Of a stretch of DNA of 64,000 nt, positions 42,698 to 52,365 are shown piece by piece. The notes under the pieces were generated by a model. The model was not told the origin of the DNA. It ran no database searches and saw only the letters and a program-made list of their open reading frames with translations. Made by a program: the position numbers and the translations under genes. This stretch comes from Clostridia bacterium (GTDB lineage: Bacteria; Bacillota; Clostridia; Oscillospirales; Acutalibacteraceae), in the NCBI GenBank assembly GCA_017416765.1, contig JAFQBE010000021.1, positions 39,743-103,742 on the forward strand. Reading direction: 5' to 3'. Each line of letters begins with the position of its first letter. The stretch's first letter is position 1.

Positions 42698-43553
42698 TAC
42701 ACAAAAGCAGGTTGTACAGTGGTTTCCCGGTCATATGGCAAAAACCCGCAGGCTGATTAAAGAGAGTCTGCCTATGGTTGATGCGGTAACGGAGCTGCTT
42801 GATGCGCGTGTTCCAATGTCAAGCCGCAACCCCGAGCTTGACGAAATGACAGGTAAAAAACCGCGCATAGTTCTGCTCAATAAATGCGATGTTGCAGATG
42901 AAAGAGCAACTCAGCAATGGATAAATTATTTCAATTCAAAGGGCATGGCGGCACTTGCAGTCGATTGCCGCAGCGGTAAGGGCTTGCAGAATTACCGCCC
43001 GCTTGTTCGTAAGGTTCTTGCCGATAAAATAAAGGCAAACGAAGAAAAGGGCATGGCAGGCAAGCCCCTTCGCATGATGGTTGTCGGTATACCCAACACG
43101 GGTAAATCCTCTTTTATCAACCGTATGGCAGGCTCGAACAAGGCTAAGGTTGCTGATAAGCCCGGTGTTACCCGTAGTAATCAGTGGTTCAATATCGGCA
43201 ACGGTATAGAACTGCTTGATACTCCCGGGGTTCTCTGGCCCAAGTTTGATGACCCCGTTGTAGGTGACAGGCTTTCGTTTATAGGCTCTGTCAAGGACGA
43301 GGTTGTTGATGTTGAAACAATGGCTGTGCGCCTTATAGAAGTGCTTGCAAAGGATTATACGCAGCTTTTGCTTGAACGCTATAAGCTTAATAGTGTTGAT
43401 GGGTATGAAGCGTACGAAATTCTTGAGCTTATCGGCAGAAAAAGAGGAATGTTAATAAGCGGCGGTGAGATTGATACGGAGCGTGCCGCAAACACTCTGC
43501 TTGACGAATACCGCGGCGGTAAGCTCGGTAAAATTACACTCGAAAGGCCGTGA
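42690..43553 (+). CDS. rbgA: Ribosome biogenesis GTPase RbgA (YlqF)
   Basis: This circularly permuted GTPase of about 287 residues is needed for late 50S assembly. The G motifs appear in permuted order: LLNKCD (G4), GIPNTGKSSFINRMAG (G1), GVTRSNQW (G2) and DTPGVLWPKF (G3). The N-terminal QWFPGHMAKTRRLI is the family hallmark. ATG 42690 lies inside the end of lepB copy 2. The order lepB-rbgA-rnhB-yraN is standard for Clostridia. Confidence 0.96.
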   Translation: MNDTQKQVVQWFPGHMAKTRRLIKESLPMVDAVTELLDARVPMSSRNPELDEMTGKKPRIVLLNKCDVADERATQQWINYFNSKGMAALAVDCRSGKGLQNYRPLVRKVLADKIKANEEKGMAGKPLRMMVVGIPNTGKSSFINRMAGSNKAKVADKPGVTRSNQWFNIGNGIELLDTPGVLWPKFDDPVVGDRLSFIGSVKDEVVDVETMAVRLIEVLAKDYTQLLLERYKLNSVDGYEAYEILELIGRKRGMLISGGEIDTERAANTLLDEYRGGKLGKITLERP

Positions 43554-43559
43554 ATTTAA

Positions 43560-44156
43560 GTGCCTGATTATTCATATGAGCTTAATGCATTGCAAAACGG
43601 CTTTACAGCTGTATGCGGTGTTGATGAAGCGGGCAGAGGTCCGTTGGCTGGTCCTGTATACGCGGCGGCTGTTATTCTGCCGCAGGGCCTTGTTATAGAA
43701 GGTCTGGACGATTCAAAAAAGTTAAGCGAAAAAAAGCGCGAGCTTTTGTATGACGAAATAACAAAAAACGCTGTTGCATGGTCTGTGGCTTATGCAACGG
43801 AAAAGGAAATAGACGAATATAATATTCTTCAGGCAACCTTTCTTGCCATGAAGCGTGCAGTTGAAAGCCTTGAACCGGGGGCTGATTACGCGTTGATTGA
43901 CGGCAACCGTATGCCGCTGCTTGATATACCGGGCGAAACGGTTATAAAGGGCGATTCGCTTTCAATGAGCATAGCTGCAGCTTCAATTTTAGCTAAGGTT
44001 ACAAGGGACAGGCTGATGGTGGATATTGATAAAATGTACCCGCAGTATCAGTTTTCAAAGCACAAGGGCTACGGCACAAAGCTGCATTACGAAATGCTTG
44101 CCGAACACGGCATTTCGCCCGTACACCGCCGCAGCTTTCTGAAGAAAATACTATGA
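43560..44156 (+). CDS. rnhB: Ribonuclease HII
   Basis: The 198-residue nuclease removes ribonucleotides from DNA and RNA primers. [20 protein letters not shown] carries the first Asp-Glu pair, LIDGN and the [15 protein letters not shown] segment the others, and [18 protein letters not shown] is the C-terminal signature. The start is GTG 43560 with AAAGG rather far upstream (12 bases). It overlaps yraN by 4 bases. Confidence 0.96.
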   Translation: MPDYSYELNALQNGFTAVCGVDEAGRGPLAGPVYAAAVILPQGLVIEGLDDSKKLSEKKRELLYDEITKNAVAWSVAYATEKEIDEYNILQATFLAMKRAVESLEPGADYALIDGNRMPLLDIPGETVIKGDSLSMSIAAASILAKVTRDRLMVDIDKMYPQYQFSKHKGYGTKLHYEMLAEHGISPVHRRSFLKKIL

Positions 44157-44515
44157 ATATAAAACGCATAAAAGGCGATGCGGGTGAGCTTTACACACAA
44201 AAGTGGCTTAAACGGCACCGCTATAAAATAACGGATACTAATTATTCCTGCCGTTTCGGCGAAATAGATATAATTGCGCAGAATAAAAAATTCATCTGCT
44301 TTGTTGAGGTTAAAACACGAAGTGTGAACAGTCTTGACAGACCTGCTGCAGCAGTCGATTACCGCAAACAGCGCAGAATAATTACTACAGCAGAGCATTT
44401 TCTTATGAGTTTTCCAAGTGATTTGCAGCCGCGTTTCGATGTCGCTGAAGTTATTACGGATAACGGTAAAGTTACGGATTTTAATTATATTGAAAATGCT
44501 TTTGATTTAACTTAA
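44153..44515 (+). CDS. yraN: YraN family (UPF0102) nuclease-like protein
   Basis: The 120-residue protein has the UPF0102 pattern: [19 protein letters not shown], then [24 protein letters not shown], which supplies the E-D-x-E-x-K core of a PD-(D/E)xK nuclease fold, and [16 protein letters not shown]. It is usually next to rnhB, as here with a 4-base overlap, and is thought to act on DNA or RNA. Its precise role is unknown. Confidence 0.93.
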   Translation: MNIKRIKGDAGELYTQKWLKRHRYKITDTNYSCRFGEIDIIAQNKKFICFVEVKTRSVNSLDRPAAAVDYRKQRRIITTAEHFLMSFPSDLQPRFDVAEVITDNGKVTDFNYIENAFDLT

Positions 44516-44557
44516 GTTTATAATTTTTACCAATATATAAAGGTGGTCATTAATTTG

Positions 44558-46051
44558 ATGTACACAAGCACAAGAGATAATTCCGTTAAGGTAACCGCCG
44601 CACAGGCTATTGCCAACGGTATCTCAAAGGATGGCGGACTTTTTGTCCCCACAGAAATTCCCGCGCTTTCATTTGCGGAAATTGAAGAACTTGTCGGTAT
44701 GGATTACCAGGGCAGAGCTGTTAAGGTTCTGGGCAAGTACCTTTCTGATTTTACAGAACAGGAGCTTGTTGACTGTGTAAGCGGTGCTTACGGCGGCGGT
44801 AAGTTCAGCAGCGATAAAACCGCTCCCGTAGTCGGCATTGATTCTTCTGCATATATTCAGGAGCTGTGGCACGGTCCTACCTGCGCATTCAAGGATATGG
44901 CTTTGCAGATTCTGCCGCACCTTCTCACACGCGCCGCAAGCAAAACAGTAGGCGATAAGCAGATTGTTATTCTTGTTGCAACCTCCGGTGATACAGGTAA
45001 AGCAGCACTCGAAGGATTTAAGGATGTTCCCAATACAAAAATTCTTGTTTTCTATCCGTCAGACGGTGTAAGCGTTATGCAGAAGCTGCAGATGGTAACA
45101 CAGGAAGGTGCAAATGTCGGCGTTTGCGCTATCAAGGGCAATTTTGATGATGCACAAAGCGGCGTAAAGGCAATCTTTACGGACCCTGCCGTTGCCGAGC
45201 TTCTTGAAGAAAACGGTATGCAGTTCTCTTCCGCAAACTCCATCAACTGGGGCAGACTTGCTCCCCAGATTGTTTACTATATTTCCGCATACTGCGACCT
45301 TGTTGACCAGGGTGTAATTTCTGTAGGCGATAAAATCAATGTCTGCGTTCCTACAGGTAACTTCGGCAATATCCTTGCTGCTTACTATGCAAAGCAGATG
45401 GGTCTGCCGGTTGATAAGCTTATCTGCGCTTCCAACGCAAATAATGTTCTTACCGACTTCCTTTCAAACGGTACGTATGACCGTAACCGCAGCTTCTATA
45501 CAACAATCTCGCCCTCTATGGATATTCTTATTTCTTCCAATCTTGAGCGTCTTCTCTATATTCTCAGCGGTTGTGACGATAAGAAAATCAGCGGATATAT
45601 GTCCGAGCTTTCAAAGAACGGCAAGTATACCGTTGATGCCGATATCCTCGAAAAAATCAAGGCTGATTTCTGCGCAGGCTGCTGTGACGATGAACAGACA
45701 AAGGCTACAATCGGCTCTGTTTATAATGAAAAGAACTACCTTTGCGATACTCATACAGCTGTTGCTGTTAAGGTTTATGATGAATTCCGCACAGCAACAG
45801 GTGACAACAAGCCCACGGTAATCGCTTCCACAGCAAGTCCGTTCAAGTTTACCGCAAGCGTACTTTCCGCTGTTGATGCTTCACTTGTCAAGGGTGAAGA
45901 ATACGAAATGGCAAAGGTCCTTGCCGATGCAACCGGTGTTGAATGCCCCGCACAGCTTTGCGGACTTGAAAACAAGGAAGTACGCTTCAGCTCTGTTATC
46001 GATAAGAGCGATATGCAGAAGGCTGTTTACGATATGCTCGGCATTAACTAA
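44558..46051 (+). CDS. thrC: Threonine synthase
   Basis: The 497-residue PLP enzyme converts O-phosphohomoserine to threonine. MYTSTRDNSVKVTAAQAIAN and GISKDGGLFVPTEIP open the protein. The PLP lysine is in WHGPTCAFKDMALQ, and LVATSGDTGKAALEGF and VPTGNFGNILAAYYAKQMG bind cofactor phosphate. AAAGGTGG at 44540-44547 favours ATG 44558 (or TTG 44555) over the GTG at 44543. No T-box or riboswitch is visible in the short leader. No hom or thrB gene is adjacent. Confidence 0.96.
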   Translation: MYTSTRDNSVKVTAAQAIANGISKDGGLFVPTEIPALSFAEIEELVGMDYQGRAVKVLGKYLSDFTEQELVDCVSGAYGGGKFSSDKTAPVVGIDSSAYIQELWHGPTCAFKDMALQILPHLLTRAASKTVGDKQIVILVATSGDTGKAALEGFKDVPNTKILVFYPSDGVSVMQKLQMVTQEGANVGVCAIKGNFDDAQSGVKAIFTDPAVAELLEENGMQFSSANSINWGRLAPQIVYYISAYCDLVDQGVISVGDKINVCVPTGNFGNILAAYYAKQMGLPVDKLICASNANNVLTDFLSNGTYDRNRSFYTTISPSMDILISSNLERLLYILSGCDDKKISGYMSELSKNGKYTVDADILEKIKADFCAGCCDDEQTKATIGSVYNEKNYLCDTHTAVAVKVYDEFRTATGDNKPTVIASTASPFKFTASVLSAVDASLVKGEEYEMAKVLADATGVECPAQLCGLENKEVRFSSVIDKSDMQKAVYDMLGIN

Positions 46052-46071
46052 TTGAACTTCAGGGTGATAGA

Positions 46072-46764
46072 ATGTCACTTTTTGCAATAGGCGATACGCA
46101 TTTGTCCTTCGGCGTGGAAAAGCCCATGGATATTTTCCACGGCTGGAGCGGCTATGAACAGCGGCTTGAAGAAAACTGGCGCAAAATCGTAAAAGAAGAT
46201 GATATTGTTCTTATCTGCGGCGATGTTTCCTGGGGAATGAAGCTGCATGAAGCACTAGAAGATTTCCTCTTTCTTGATTCTCTGCCCGGTAAAAAGCTGC
46301 TTATGAAAGGCAACCACGATTATTGGTGGGAAACAAAGGCTAAAATGCAGCGCTTCCTTGCCGATAACGGTATAGAATCAATTGATTTCCTTTTCAACAA
46401 CGCTTTCCGTATGGGTGATATCTGCGTTGCAGGCACAAAGGGTTGGTTTTATGACAGCGGTGCAGAGGACGAAGCAAAAGCGCTCAACCGCGAAATGGGT
46501 CGGCTGCGTATGTCGTTAAAGGAAGCGCAGAAGCTCGGCGGCGAACCGGTTGTATTTTTACATTATCCGCCGATAAGCAATCGTGCCGTGTGCAACGAGC
46601 TTGTCGATATTCTTACGGAATTCGGTGTAAAGCGTTGTTACTATGCGCATCTTCACGGTGCGTCAATTAAAAATGCCTTCGTTTCCGAACATAACGGAAT
46701 ACGTTTTTCATTAATTTCGGGCGACAGTTTAAGCTTTTGCCCACAATTGGTGGAAAAATTTTGA
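46072..46764 (+). CDS. Metallophosphoesterase (calcineurin-like)
   Basis: The 230-residue cytoplasmic phosphoesterase has a two-metal active site: FAIGDTHLSF (D-x-H), LICGDVSWGM (G-D), LMKGNHDYWW (G-N-H-D), FLHYPPISN and YAHLHGASI (G-H-x-H equivalent, here A-H-L-H). The substrate is not evident. It lies 20 bases after thrC and may be read together with it. Confidence 0.88.
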   Translation: MSLFAIGDTHLSFGVEKPMDIFHGWSGYEQRLEENWRKIVKEDDIVLICGDVSWGMKLHEALEDFLFLDSLPGKKLLMKGNHDYWWETKAKMQRFLADNGIESIDFLFNNAFRMGDICVAGTKGWFYDSGAEDEAKALNREMGRLRMSLKEAQKLGGEPVVFLHYPPISNRAVCNELVDILTEFGVKRCYYAHLHGASIKNAFVSEHNGIRFSLISGDSLSFCPQLVEKF

Positions 46765-46800
46765 AATTTTTTTGTAAAACTATAGCTATTTTTGTTTTTG

Positions 46801-46817
46801 CATGGTATAATACCATG
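46801..46817. promoter_or_regulatory. Extended -10 of tig inside an inverted repeat
   Basis: CATGGTA-TAA-TACCATG is a 7-bp inverted repeat centred on TGGTATAAT, an extended -10 element (46803-46811). No -35 match was found. The repeat could be an operator. Confidence 0.45.
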
Positions 46818-46842
46818 GTTCAAACAATAGGAGGATTTTAAA

Positions 46843-48243
46843 ATGAGCTTAAAATCAGTTAAAGAGGCAGAGGCCAACGTTCAGGAACTTACCGTTGTAA
46901 TCGACGGTGAAACATTCAAAAAGGCTAACGTTAAGGTCTACAACAAGCAGAAAAAAGACATTGCAATTCCCGGCTTCCGTAAGGGTAAGGTTCCCATGCA
47001 GATGGTACAGAAGATGTACGGCAAGGGCGTATTCTACGAAGATGCTCTTAACGAGCTTTTCCCCGAAGCTGTTGAAGCTGCACTTGCAGAATCAGGCATT
47101 AAAGCGGTCAGCTCCGCATATGATGCAAATGTTATCTCAATCGGTGATGACGGCGTAGAATTTACAGTTAAGTTTGCTGTTCAGCCCGTTGCAGATGTTG
47201 GCGAATACAAGGGTCTCTCCGCAGAGAAGGCTGCTGTTGAAGCAACAGAGGAAGAAATCAGCCGCGAAATCGACCGTCTTCGTGAGCAGACATCAAGACT
47301 TGTTGATGTTGATGACAGAGCAGCTAAGGATGGCGATACAGCAAACATCAACTTCGAGGGCTTTGTTGACGGCGTAGCGTTCGAAGGCGGCAAGGCAGAG
47401 GAATATGACCTTGTTCTCGGTTCAGGTTCTTTCATTCCCGGCTTTGAAGAGCAGATTGTCGGCAAGAATATCGGCGAAGAATTTGATGTAAATGTTACAT
47501 TCCCCGCAGAATACACACCCGAACTCGCTTCCAAGGAAGCTGTTTTCAAGTGCAAGCTCAACAAGCTTTCCGTTAAGGAGCTTCCCGAGGTTGACGATGA
47601 ATTCGCAAAGGACCTTGGCGAGTACGATACAGTAGCAGAACTCAAGGAAGGCATCAAGAAGGACATCATCGAAAGAAAGCAGCATAATGCTGACGATGCT
47701 TTTGAAAATGCACTCCGTGATCAGCTTGTAGAAAACCTCAAGGCAGATATTCCTGCAATTATGATTGACGAAGCTGCACAGCAGAATAAGGACAGCTTCA
47801 TTCAGCGCTTTGAATCACAGGGCATCAGCTACCAGCAGTACCTTCAGTATACAGGTATGGACGAAAAGGTTCTCGATGAACAGATTCGTACAGAAGCTGA
47901 AAAGCAGGTTAAGCTTCGCCTTGCACTTGAAAAGATTGCTGAGCTTGAAAACATCGAAGTTACAGAAGACGATGTAAACGCAGAGCTTGACAAGATTGCC
48001 ACAACCTACGGCATCGACATCGAAACAGTCAAGAAAATTGCTCCTGAAGAGAGCATCAAGGCTGATGTAGCTGTTCAGAAGGCTATGAAGGTTGTTGTTG
48101 ACAACGCAAAGGCTGCAAAGAAGAAGGCTGCTCCCAAGAAGAAGGCAGCTCCCAAGGCAGCTGAAGACGGTGCAGAAAAGCCCGCACCCAAAAAGCGCAC
48201 AACCAAAAAGGCAGCAGAGAAAAAGGCTGAAGACGCTGAATAA
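46843..48243 (+). CDS. tig: Trigger factor
   Basis: The 466-residue ribosome-associated chaperone and prolyl isomerase starts with the ribosome-binding domain (DIAIPGFRKGKVPMQMVQKM near residue 45). The FKBP domain spans about residues 160-245 (DGDTANINFEGFVDGVAFEG, then LVLGSGSFIPGFEEQIVG), followed by the helical chaperone arms. The last 45 residues are an unusual Lys/Ala/Pro-rich tail (KKKAAPKKKAAP, KKRTTKKAAEKK) not found in E. coli. It is followed by clpP and clpX, the common tig-clpP-clpX arrangement. Confidence 0.96.
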   Translation: MSLKSVKEAEANVQELTVVIDGETFKKANVKVYNKQKKDIAIPGFRKGKVPMQMVQKMYGKGVFYEDALNELFPEAVEAALAESGIKAVSSAYDANVISIGDDGVEFTVKFAVQPVADVGEYKGLSAEKAAVEATEEEISREIDRLREQTSRLVDVDDRAAKDGDTANINFEGFVDGVAFEGGKAEEYDLVLGSGSFIPGFEEQIVGKNIGEEFDVNVTFPAEYTPELASKEAVFKCKLNKLSVKELPEVDDEFAKDLGEYDTVAELKEGIKKDIIERKQHNADDAFENALRDQLVENLKADIPAIMIDEAAQQNKDSFIQRFESQGISYQQYLQYTGMDEKVLDEQIRTEAEKQVKLRLALEKIAELENIEVTEDDVNAELDKIATTYGIDIETVKKIAPEESIKADVAVQKAMKVVVDNAKAAKKKAAPKKKAAPKAAEDGAEKPAPKKRTTKKAAEKKAEDAE

Positions 48244-48285
48244 TTCCGGTCATTCAAGGCCTATAATAATTTAAGCAACATAAAA

Positions 48286-48322
48286 GACCGGCAGAACTTG
48301 TATAAGGAAGGCTCTGCCGGTC
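48286..48322 (+). other. Stem-loop between tig and clpP
   Basis: A perfect 10-bp stem (48286-48295 with 48313-48322) with a 17-base loop and no good T run. It may be a weak terminator or a processing site. Confidence 0.5.
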
Positions 48323-48353
48323 ATTATCACATTAATAAAAGGAGAAATGAAAA

Positions 48354-48935
48354 ATGAGTTTAGTCCCGTATGTTATTGAACAGACAAGCAGGGGAGAGCG
48401 TCAGTTTGATATTTTTTCACGCCTTCTCAACGACAGAATTATCGTTCTTTCCGATGAAGTGAACGATGCAACCGCAAGCCTTGTTGTTGCCCAGCTTCTC
48501 TTCCTTGAAGGTCAGGACAGCGAAAAGGATATCAGCCTTTATATTAACAGCCCCGGCGGCTCTGTTTCCGCAGGTCTTGCAATTTACGATACGATGCAGT
48601 ACATCAAGTGCGATGTTTCAACAATCTGCATGGGTATGGCTGCAAGCATGGGCGCATTCCTGCTTTCATCGGGAGCAAAGGGTAAGCGTTTTGCACTGCC
48701 CAACAGCGAAATTATGATTCATCAGCCCCTCGGCGGTACAAAGGGTCAGGCATCCGATATCGCTATCGAAGCTGAACACATCCTTAAAATCAAGAACAAT
48801 CTCAACAAAATTCTTGCTGAAAACACAGGCAAGGATATTGAAACAATTGCCCTTGATACCGACAGAAACAACTGGATGAGCGCTGAAGAAGCTGCTGCAT
48901 ACGGTCTTGTTGATAAGGTTCTTTATAAGAGATAA
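48354..48935 (+). CDS. clpP: ATP-dependent Clp protease proteolytic subunit
   Basis: The 193-residue serine peptidase forms the tetradecameric barrel used by ClpX. The triad is Ser98 in [10 protein letters not shown], His123 in MIHQPLGG and an Asp in [10 protein letters not shown]; the order and spacing match B. subtilis ClpP. GGAGAAATG precedes the start. It is encoded 23 bases before clpX. Confidence 0.98.
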   Translation: MSLVPYVIEQTSRGERQFDIFSRLLNDRIIVLSDEVNDATASLVVAQLLFLEGQDSEKDISLYINSPGGSVSAGLAIYDTMQYIKCDVSTICMGMAASMGAFLLSSGAKGKRFALPNSEIMIHQPLGGTKGQASDIAIEAEHILKIKNNLNKILAENTGKDIETIALDTDRNNWMSAEEAAAYGLVDKVLYKR

Positions 48936-48958
48936 TTTTATTTTAGGAGAATATACCT

Positions 48959-50275
48959 ATGCCAAGAGACGGCGATATGAGAGAGAAAACAGTCCGCTGT
49001 TCGTTCTGTAATAAGCTTCAGAGCCAGGTTGATAAGCTTATAGCAGGTCCCGGTGTTTTTATCTGTGACGAATGTGTGGAATTATGCCGCAGTATAATTG
49101 AAGAAGAGGAAGCTGCTGCACCGAAAAAAAGAACGGTGCAGGGCGGTTTTACTCTGCCTAAACCTGCGCAGATAAAAGAAAAACTTGATGAATATGTGAT
49201 CGGGCAGGAAGAAGCCAAAATCGTATTGAGCGTTGCGGTTTACAACCACTATAAGCGTATCTTCTTCGGTCATGATGCAGATGCTGAAATTCAGAAGAGC
49301 AATATCCTTATGCTTGGTCCTACGGGTGTCGGTAAAACAATGCTCGCACAGACACTTGCGAAAACGCTTGATGTTCCCTTTGCCATTGCCGATGCTACTA
49401 CACTTACGGAAGCCGGCTATGTCGGTGAAGATGTTGAGAATATTCTGCTCCGTCTTATTCAGGCGGCAGATTTCGATATTGAAAAGGCTGAACGCGGAAT
49501 CATCTATGTCGATGAAATCGACAAAATTGCAAGAAAATCCGAAAACGCTTCCATTACGCGCGATGTAAGTGGCGAAGGTGTTCAGCAGGCACTTCTTAAA
49601 ATTATTGAAGGTACTGTTTCAAATGTTCCTCCCGGAGGCGGCAGAAAGCATCCGCAGCAGGAATTTATTCAGATTAATACTGCAAATATTCTGTTTATCT
49701 GCGGCGGTGCGTTTGACGGAATTGAAAAAATTATTGAAAAGCGTATAGGCGGTTCAGCCCTCGGTTTTGAAGCAGAAATCAGAGATAAAAGCAAAATGGA
49801 TTCCGACTATATCATGGGTCAGGCAATTCATCAGGATCTGGTCAAGTTCGGTCTTATTCCCGAACTTGTCGGCCGTATGCCGGTTATGACTGCTTTGCAC
49901 GAGCTTGACCGCGCTTCACTTGTCAGAATTCTTAAAGAACCCAAAAATTCAATCGTCAGGCAGTACACACAGCTTGTCGGCATGGATGATGTTGAGCTTG
50001 AGTTTGAGCCTGCCGCACTTGATGCTATAGCTGACCTTACCCTTGAAAAGAAAACCGGCGCACGCGGTCTGCGTTCAATTATGGAAAGAACGCTGATCCC
50101 TGTTATGTACAATGTACCGTCGGATTCAACTATCAGCAAGGTTATAATTACAGCCGATTGCGTTAAGGACGGTATTGAACCGATTCTTGTGCGTGACGAA
50201 ACAAGGCAGGAAAAAGTTCTCACAACAGACCTGAATTTTGCGGTTGAAAAATCAAAAAAGCGTAAAGCGCAGTAA
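48959..50275 (+). CDS. clpX: ATP-dependent Clp protease ATP-binding subunit ClpX
   Basis: The 438-residue AAA+ unfoldase has an N-terminal zinc domain (Cys14, Cys17, Cys36, Cys39), Walker [12 protein letters not shown], Walker [12 protein letters not shown], and the pore and substrate loops GYVGED and RKHPQQ, with the IGF-type ClpP-binding loop replaced by [11 protein letters not shown]. It delivers tagged proteins to ClpP. GGAGA lies 9 bases before the ATG. No terminator with a good stem was seen after it. Confidence 0.98.
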   Translation: MPRDGDMREKTVRCSFCNKLQSQVDKLIAGPGVFICDECVELCRSIIEEEEAAAPKKRTVQGGFTLPKPAQIKEKLDEYVIGQEEAKIVLSVAVYNHYKRIFFGHDADAEIQKSNILMLGPTGVGKTMLAQTLAKTLDVPFAIADATTLTEAGYVGEDVENILLRLIQAADFDIEKAERGIIYVDEIDKIARKSENASITRDVSGEGVQQALLKIIEGTVSNVPPGGGRKHPQQEFIQINTANILFICGGAFDGIEKIIEKRIGGSALGFEAEIRDKSKMDSDYIMGQAIHQDLVKFGLIPELVGRMPVMTALHELDRASLVRILKEPKNSIVRQYTQLVGMDDVELEFEPAALDAIADLTLEKKTGARGLRSIMERTLIPVMYNVPSDSTISKVIITADCVKDGIEPILVRDETRQEKVLTTDLNFAVEKSKKRKAQ

Positions 50276-50323
50276 ATATGGTAAAAAATATCATTTTTCG
50301 TCCCTAAATATTGTGCTTTACTG

Positions 50324-50352
50324 TTGACTTTTGAATTTTAATTATTTATAAT
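50324..50352 (+). promoter_or_regulatory. Promoter of the SPKTG surface-protein gene
   Basis: TTGACT (50324-50329), 17 bases, TATAAT (50347-50352). The 5' leader then contains a GGGAC/GTCCC hairpin (50362-50377). Confidence 0.75.
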
Positions 50353-50403
50353 AAGCCTAATGGGACGAATGGGTCCCTTATAAGCGAAAGGATGAATCAG
50401 AAA

Positions 50404-51978
50404 GTGAAAATCAAATCATCAAAGCTGTTCGCTCTTCTTCTTGCAGTTGTTCTGGTATTCGGTTCAGTTGCAGTTGCAGCAAGCGCAGCAAACACAGACC
50501 CCTATGTTAAGGTTTCCAGCGTTATTAACGCAGAAATCGGTGCAAAGAACCAGAAAATTACAATCTCTCTTTCTCCCGATACAGAGCTTGTAAACGCAAA
50601 GCTTGTCCTTGCAGGTGATGCAAAATCACTTGATAAGGTAAGCATCGTTGCTAACGATAAGGTTGAAGGTATCAGCGTATCTCAGACCAACGGTTCAGTT
50701 ACTCTCAGTGTTTCCAAGGCTACAAATGCAAGTGAAACAGATGAGCTTGTTCTTGCAACAGTATCTTTTGACTTCCAGGCAGATGCAAAGGGCGCTGTTG
50801 TCCTCACGCCCACAGCAGGCAGTATTAATGATGAACAGCCCACAACAATCGCAGGCGCTGATTGGGGTTTAGGTAAGGTTAAGGGCGAAGAAGGCGAAGT
50901 CTACACCAATATGGTAGGTCTCGGTCTGAAAGACAGCATCAAATCAGCTGGTAAGGCAGCTCCCGCAGTAGATGCTAAAGCAGAACTTACACTTGTTGCT
51001 CTTGACGGCAAAGAATATACAATTGAAGTAGAAATCAAAAATGCTTTCCATGGCAATAATGTTATGACCAAGGATGATTTTGTAAAGTTCCTTGAAACCA
51101 ACAAAACTTCAATTGCCCAGAAAATTCAGAAAGCTATGAATAACACCGAGCTTACATACGATGAATTTGAGTTCGATGCTGATTCATTAAAGCTCAATAA
51201 CGGTGAAATCAAAGCTACAGATAAATATGATGAAAAAGCCGGTGAATATGTTTATACAGCTGATATGATTCAGTGTGAACCTACAAAGGCTTTCATTAGA
51301 GTTGTATTCAGGTCTGCTATGGATTCTGACCTCTATCACGGTTCAGCTATCCCGGATTACATTATCCCGCTTAATGTTCACGCAGGCAAAACTGTTTACT
51401 CACAGGCAACAGTCCTCACATATATCAAGAATCATGTTGACCTTTACAACCAGCGCAACGGCAATACAGCAGGTATCATGATTGATAATTGCCAGAACAT
51501 CAACGACCACATCGTTGCAACAAGCGCAGGTAAGTATGACCTTGGCGATTTCGTTCTCGATGAAACCGTTGTTGCTTTCAACAATGCAAAGATTTCCGGT
51601 TCTGAAAAATATGTAGAGGATCGTGAACCCGAAAGCATTGATAAGGCTAAGAACGTCTACACAGTTTACTTTGATCAGGTAAATGTTCCGCAGAGCGTTC
51701 TCATGGCAGCAGCTGAAGCTTTCGGCAAGATTGATTACGGTCAGTTTGCAGATGCATATGTTCTTACAATCAACGAAACAATCGGTGCTTTCCAGGCTTT
51801 CTGCGACAGCCTTGTAAACGCTGAATGGCCCAGCGCAGAAGATGTTGAAGAGGAAGAAGATAAGGACAGCTCCGACAGCCCGAAGACAGGCGCGTTCATT
51901 GGTCTCGGTTCAGCTCTCGCAGTTGTAGCAGCTCTTTCCGCAACAGCAGTAGCAATCGTTCGCAAGAAGGAAGACTAA
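50404..51978 (+). CDS. Secreted cell-wall-anchored protein with SPKTG sorting-like signal
   Basis: The 524-residue protein has a signal peptide (LFALLLAVVLVFGSVAVAASA), a beta-rich N-terminal domain of about 130 residues that looks cohesin-like (INAEIGAKNQKITISLS, LATVSFDFQADAKG), a central region of unknown type, an acidic linker (EDVEEEEDKDSSD), then SPKTGA, a hydrophobic helix and RKKED. That end is the layout of a sortase substrate or of the related N/SPKTG anchors frequent in Clostridia. No sortase gene is in the window. AAAGGATGA fits GTG 50404; the ATG at 50392 overlaps it. The strong promoter suggests an abundant protein. Confidence 0.7.
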   Translation: MKIKSSKLFALLLAVVLVFGSVAVAASAANTDPYVKVSSVINAEIGAKNQKITISLSPDTELVNAKLVLAGDAKSLDKVSIVANDKVEGISVSQTNGSVTLSVSKATNASETDELVLATVSFDFQADAKGAVVLTPTAGSINDEQPTTIAGADWGLGKVKGEEGEVYTNMVGLGLKDSIKSAGKAAPAVDAKAELTLVALDGKEYTIEVEIKNAFHGNNVMTKDDFVKFLETNKTSIAQKIQKAMNNTELTYDEFEFDADSLKLNNGEIKATDKYDEKAGEYVYTADMIQCEPTKAFIRVVFRSAMDSDLYHGSAIPDYIIPLNVHAGKTVYSQATVLTYIKNHVDLYNQRNGNTAGIMIDNCQNINDHIVATSAGKYDLGDFVLDETVVAFNNAKISGSEKYVEDREPESIDKAKNVYTVYFDQVNVPQSVLMAAAEAFGKIDYGQFADAYVLTINETIGAFQAFCDSLVNAEWPSAEDVEEEEDKDSSDSPKTGAFIGLGSALAVVAALSATAVAIVRKKED

Positions 51979-51994
51979 TTAAATAAAGATAATA

Positions 51995-52028
51995 AAAATA
52001 CCGTCATCTTAACCGATGACGGTATTTT
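51995..52028. terminator. Bidirectional terminator left of the XRE gene
   Basis: A 14-bp stem (51995-52008 with 52015-52028) with a 6-base loop and T runs on both strands. It ends the surface-protein gene and the XRE gene. Its reverse complement is almost the same as the hairpin at 52402-52437. Confidence 0.9.
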
Positions 52029-52247
52029 TTAATGCAATCTGTGAGGTGTATCAATAAGCCCTGCAAGATAATCAATTGATATGTTATAAAACTCGGCAAG
52101 TATTTTATAATTTTCTATCGGCATTTGCCATGCGCCGCTTTCCCAACGGCTGTACTGTTGTCTTGTAGTTCCGAGAATTTCAGCTATCTGAGTTTGGGTT
52201 TTGTCATTATCTTCTCTTATATCTCTTAATCTTTGTTGAAACAGCAT
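52029..52247 (-). CDS. Small XRE-family helix-turn-helix regulator
   Basis: The 72-residue protein is essentially one Cro/CI-type DNA-binding domain: RLRDIREDNDKTQTQIAEIL, then TTRQQYSRWESGAWQMPIEN and YKILAEFYNISIDYLAGLID. GGAG at 52257-52260 (minus strand) fits ATG 52247; the upstream in-frame start at 52271 has none. The stop codon touches the terminator hairpin. Palindromic sites GCAACATAAATGTTGC and a GCAACA half-site lie upstream and may be its operators. Confidence 0.88.
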   Translation of the reverse strand: MLFQQRLRDIREDNDKTQTQIAEILGTTRQQYSRWESGAWQMPIENYKILAEFYNISIDYLAGLIDTPHRLH

Positions 52248-52330
52248 TACATATATCTCCTTATTTAACAATTTTTACATTGACTTTTTGTTCAATAAGT
52301 AGATTATATATTGCAACACTAATGTTTTTC

Positions 52331-52359
52331 TTGAAATGCAACATAAATGTTGCTATAAT
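52331..52359 (+). promoter_or_regulatory. Plus-strand promoter with a palindrome filling its spacer
   Basis: TTGAAA (52331-52336), 17 bases, TATAAT (52354-52359). The palindrome GCAACATAAATGTTGC (52338-52353) occupies 16 of the 17 spacer bases, the expected place for a repressor site. Confidence 0.55.
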
Positions 52360-52365
52360 ATTTTT

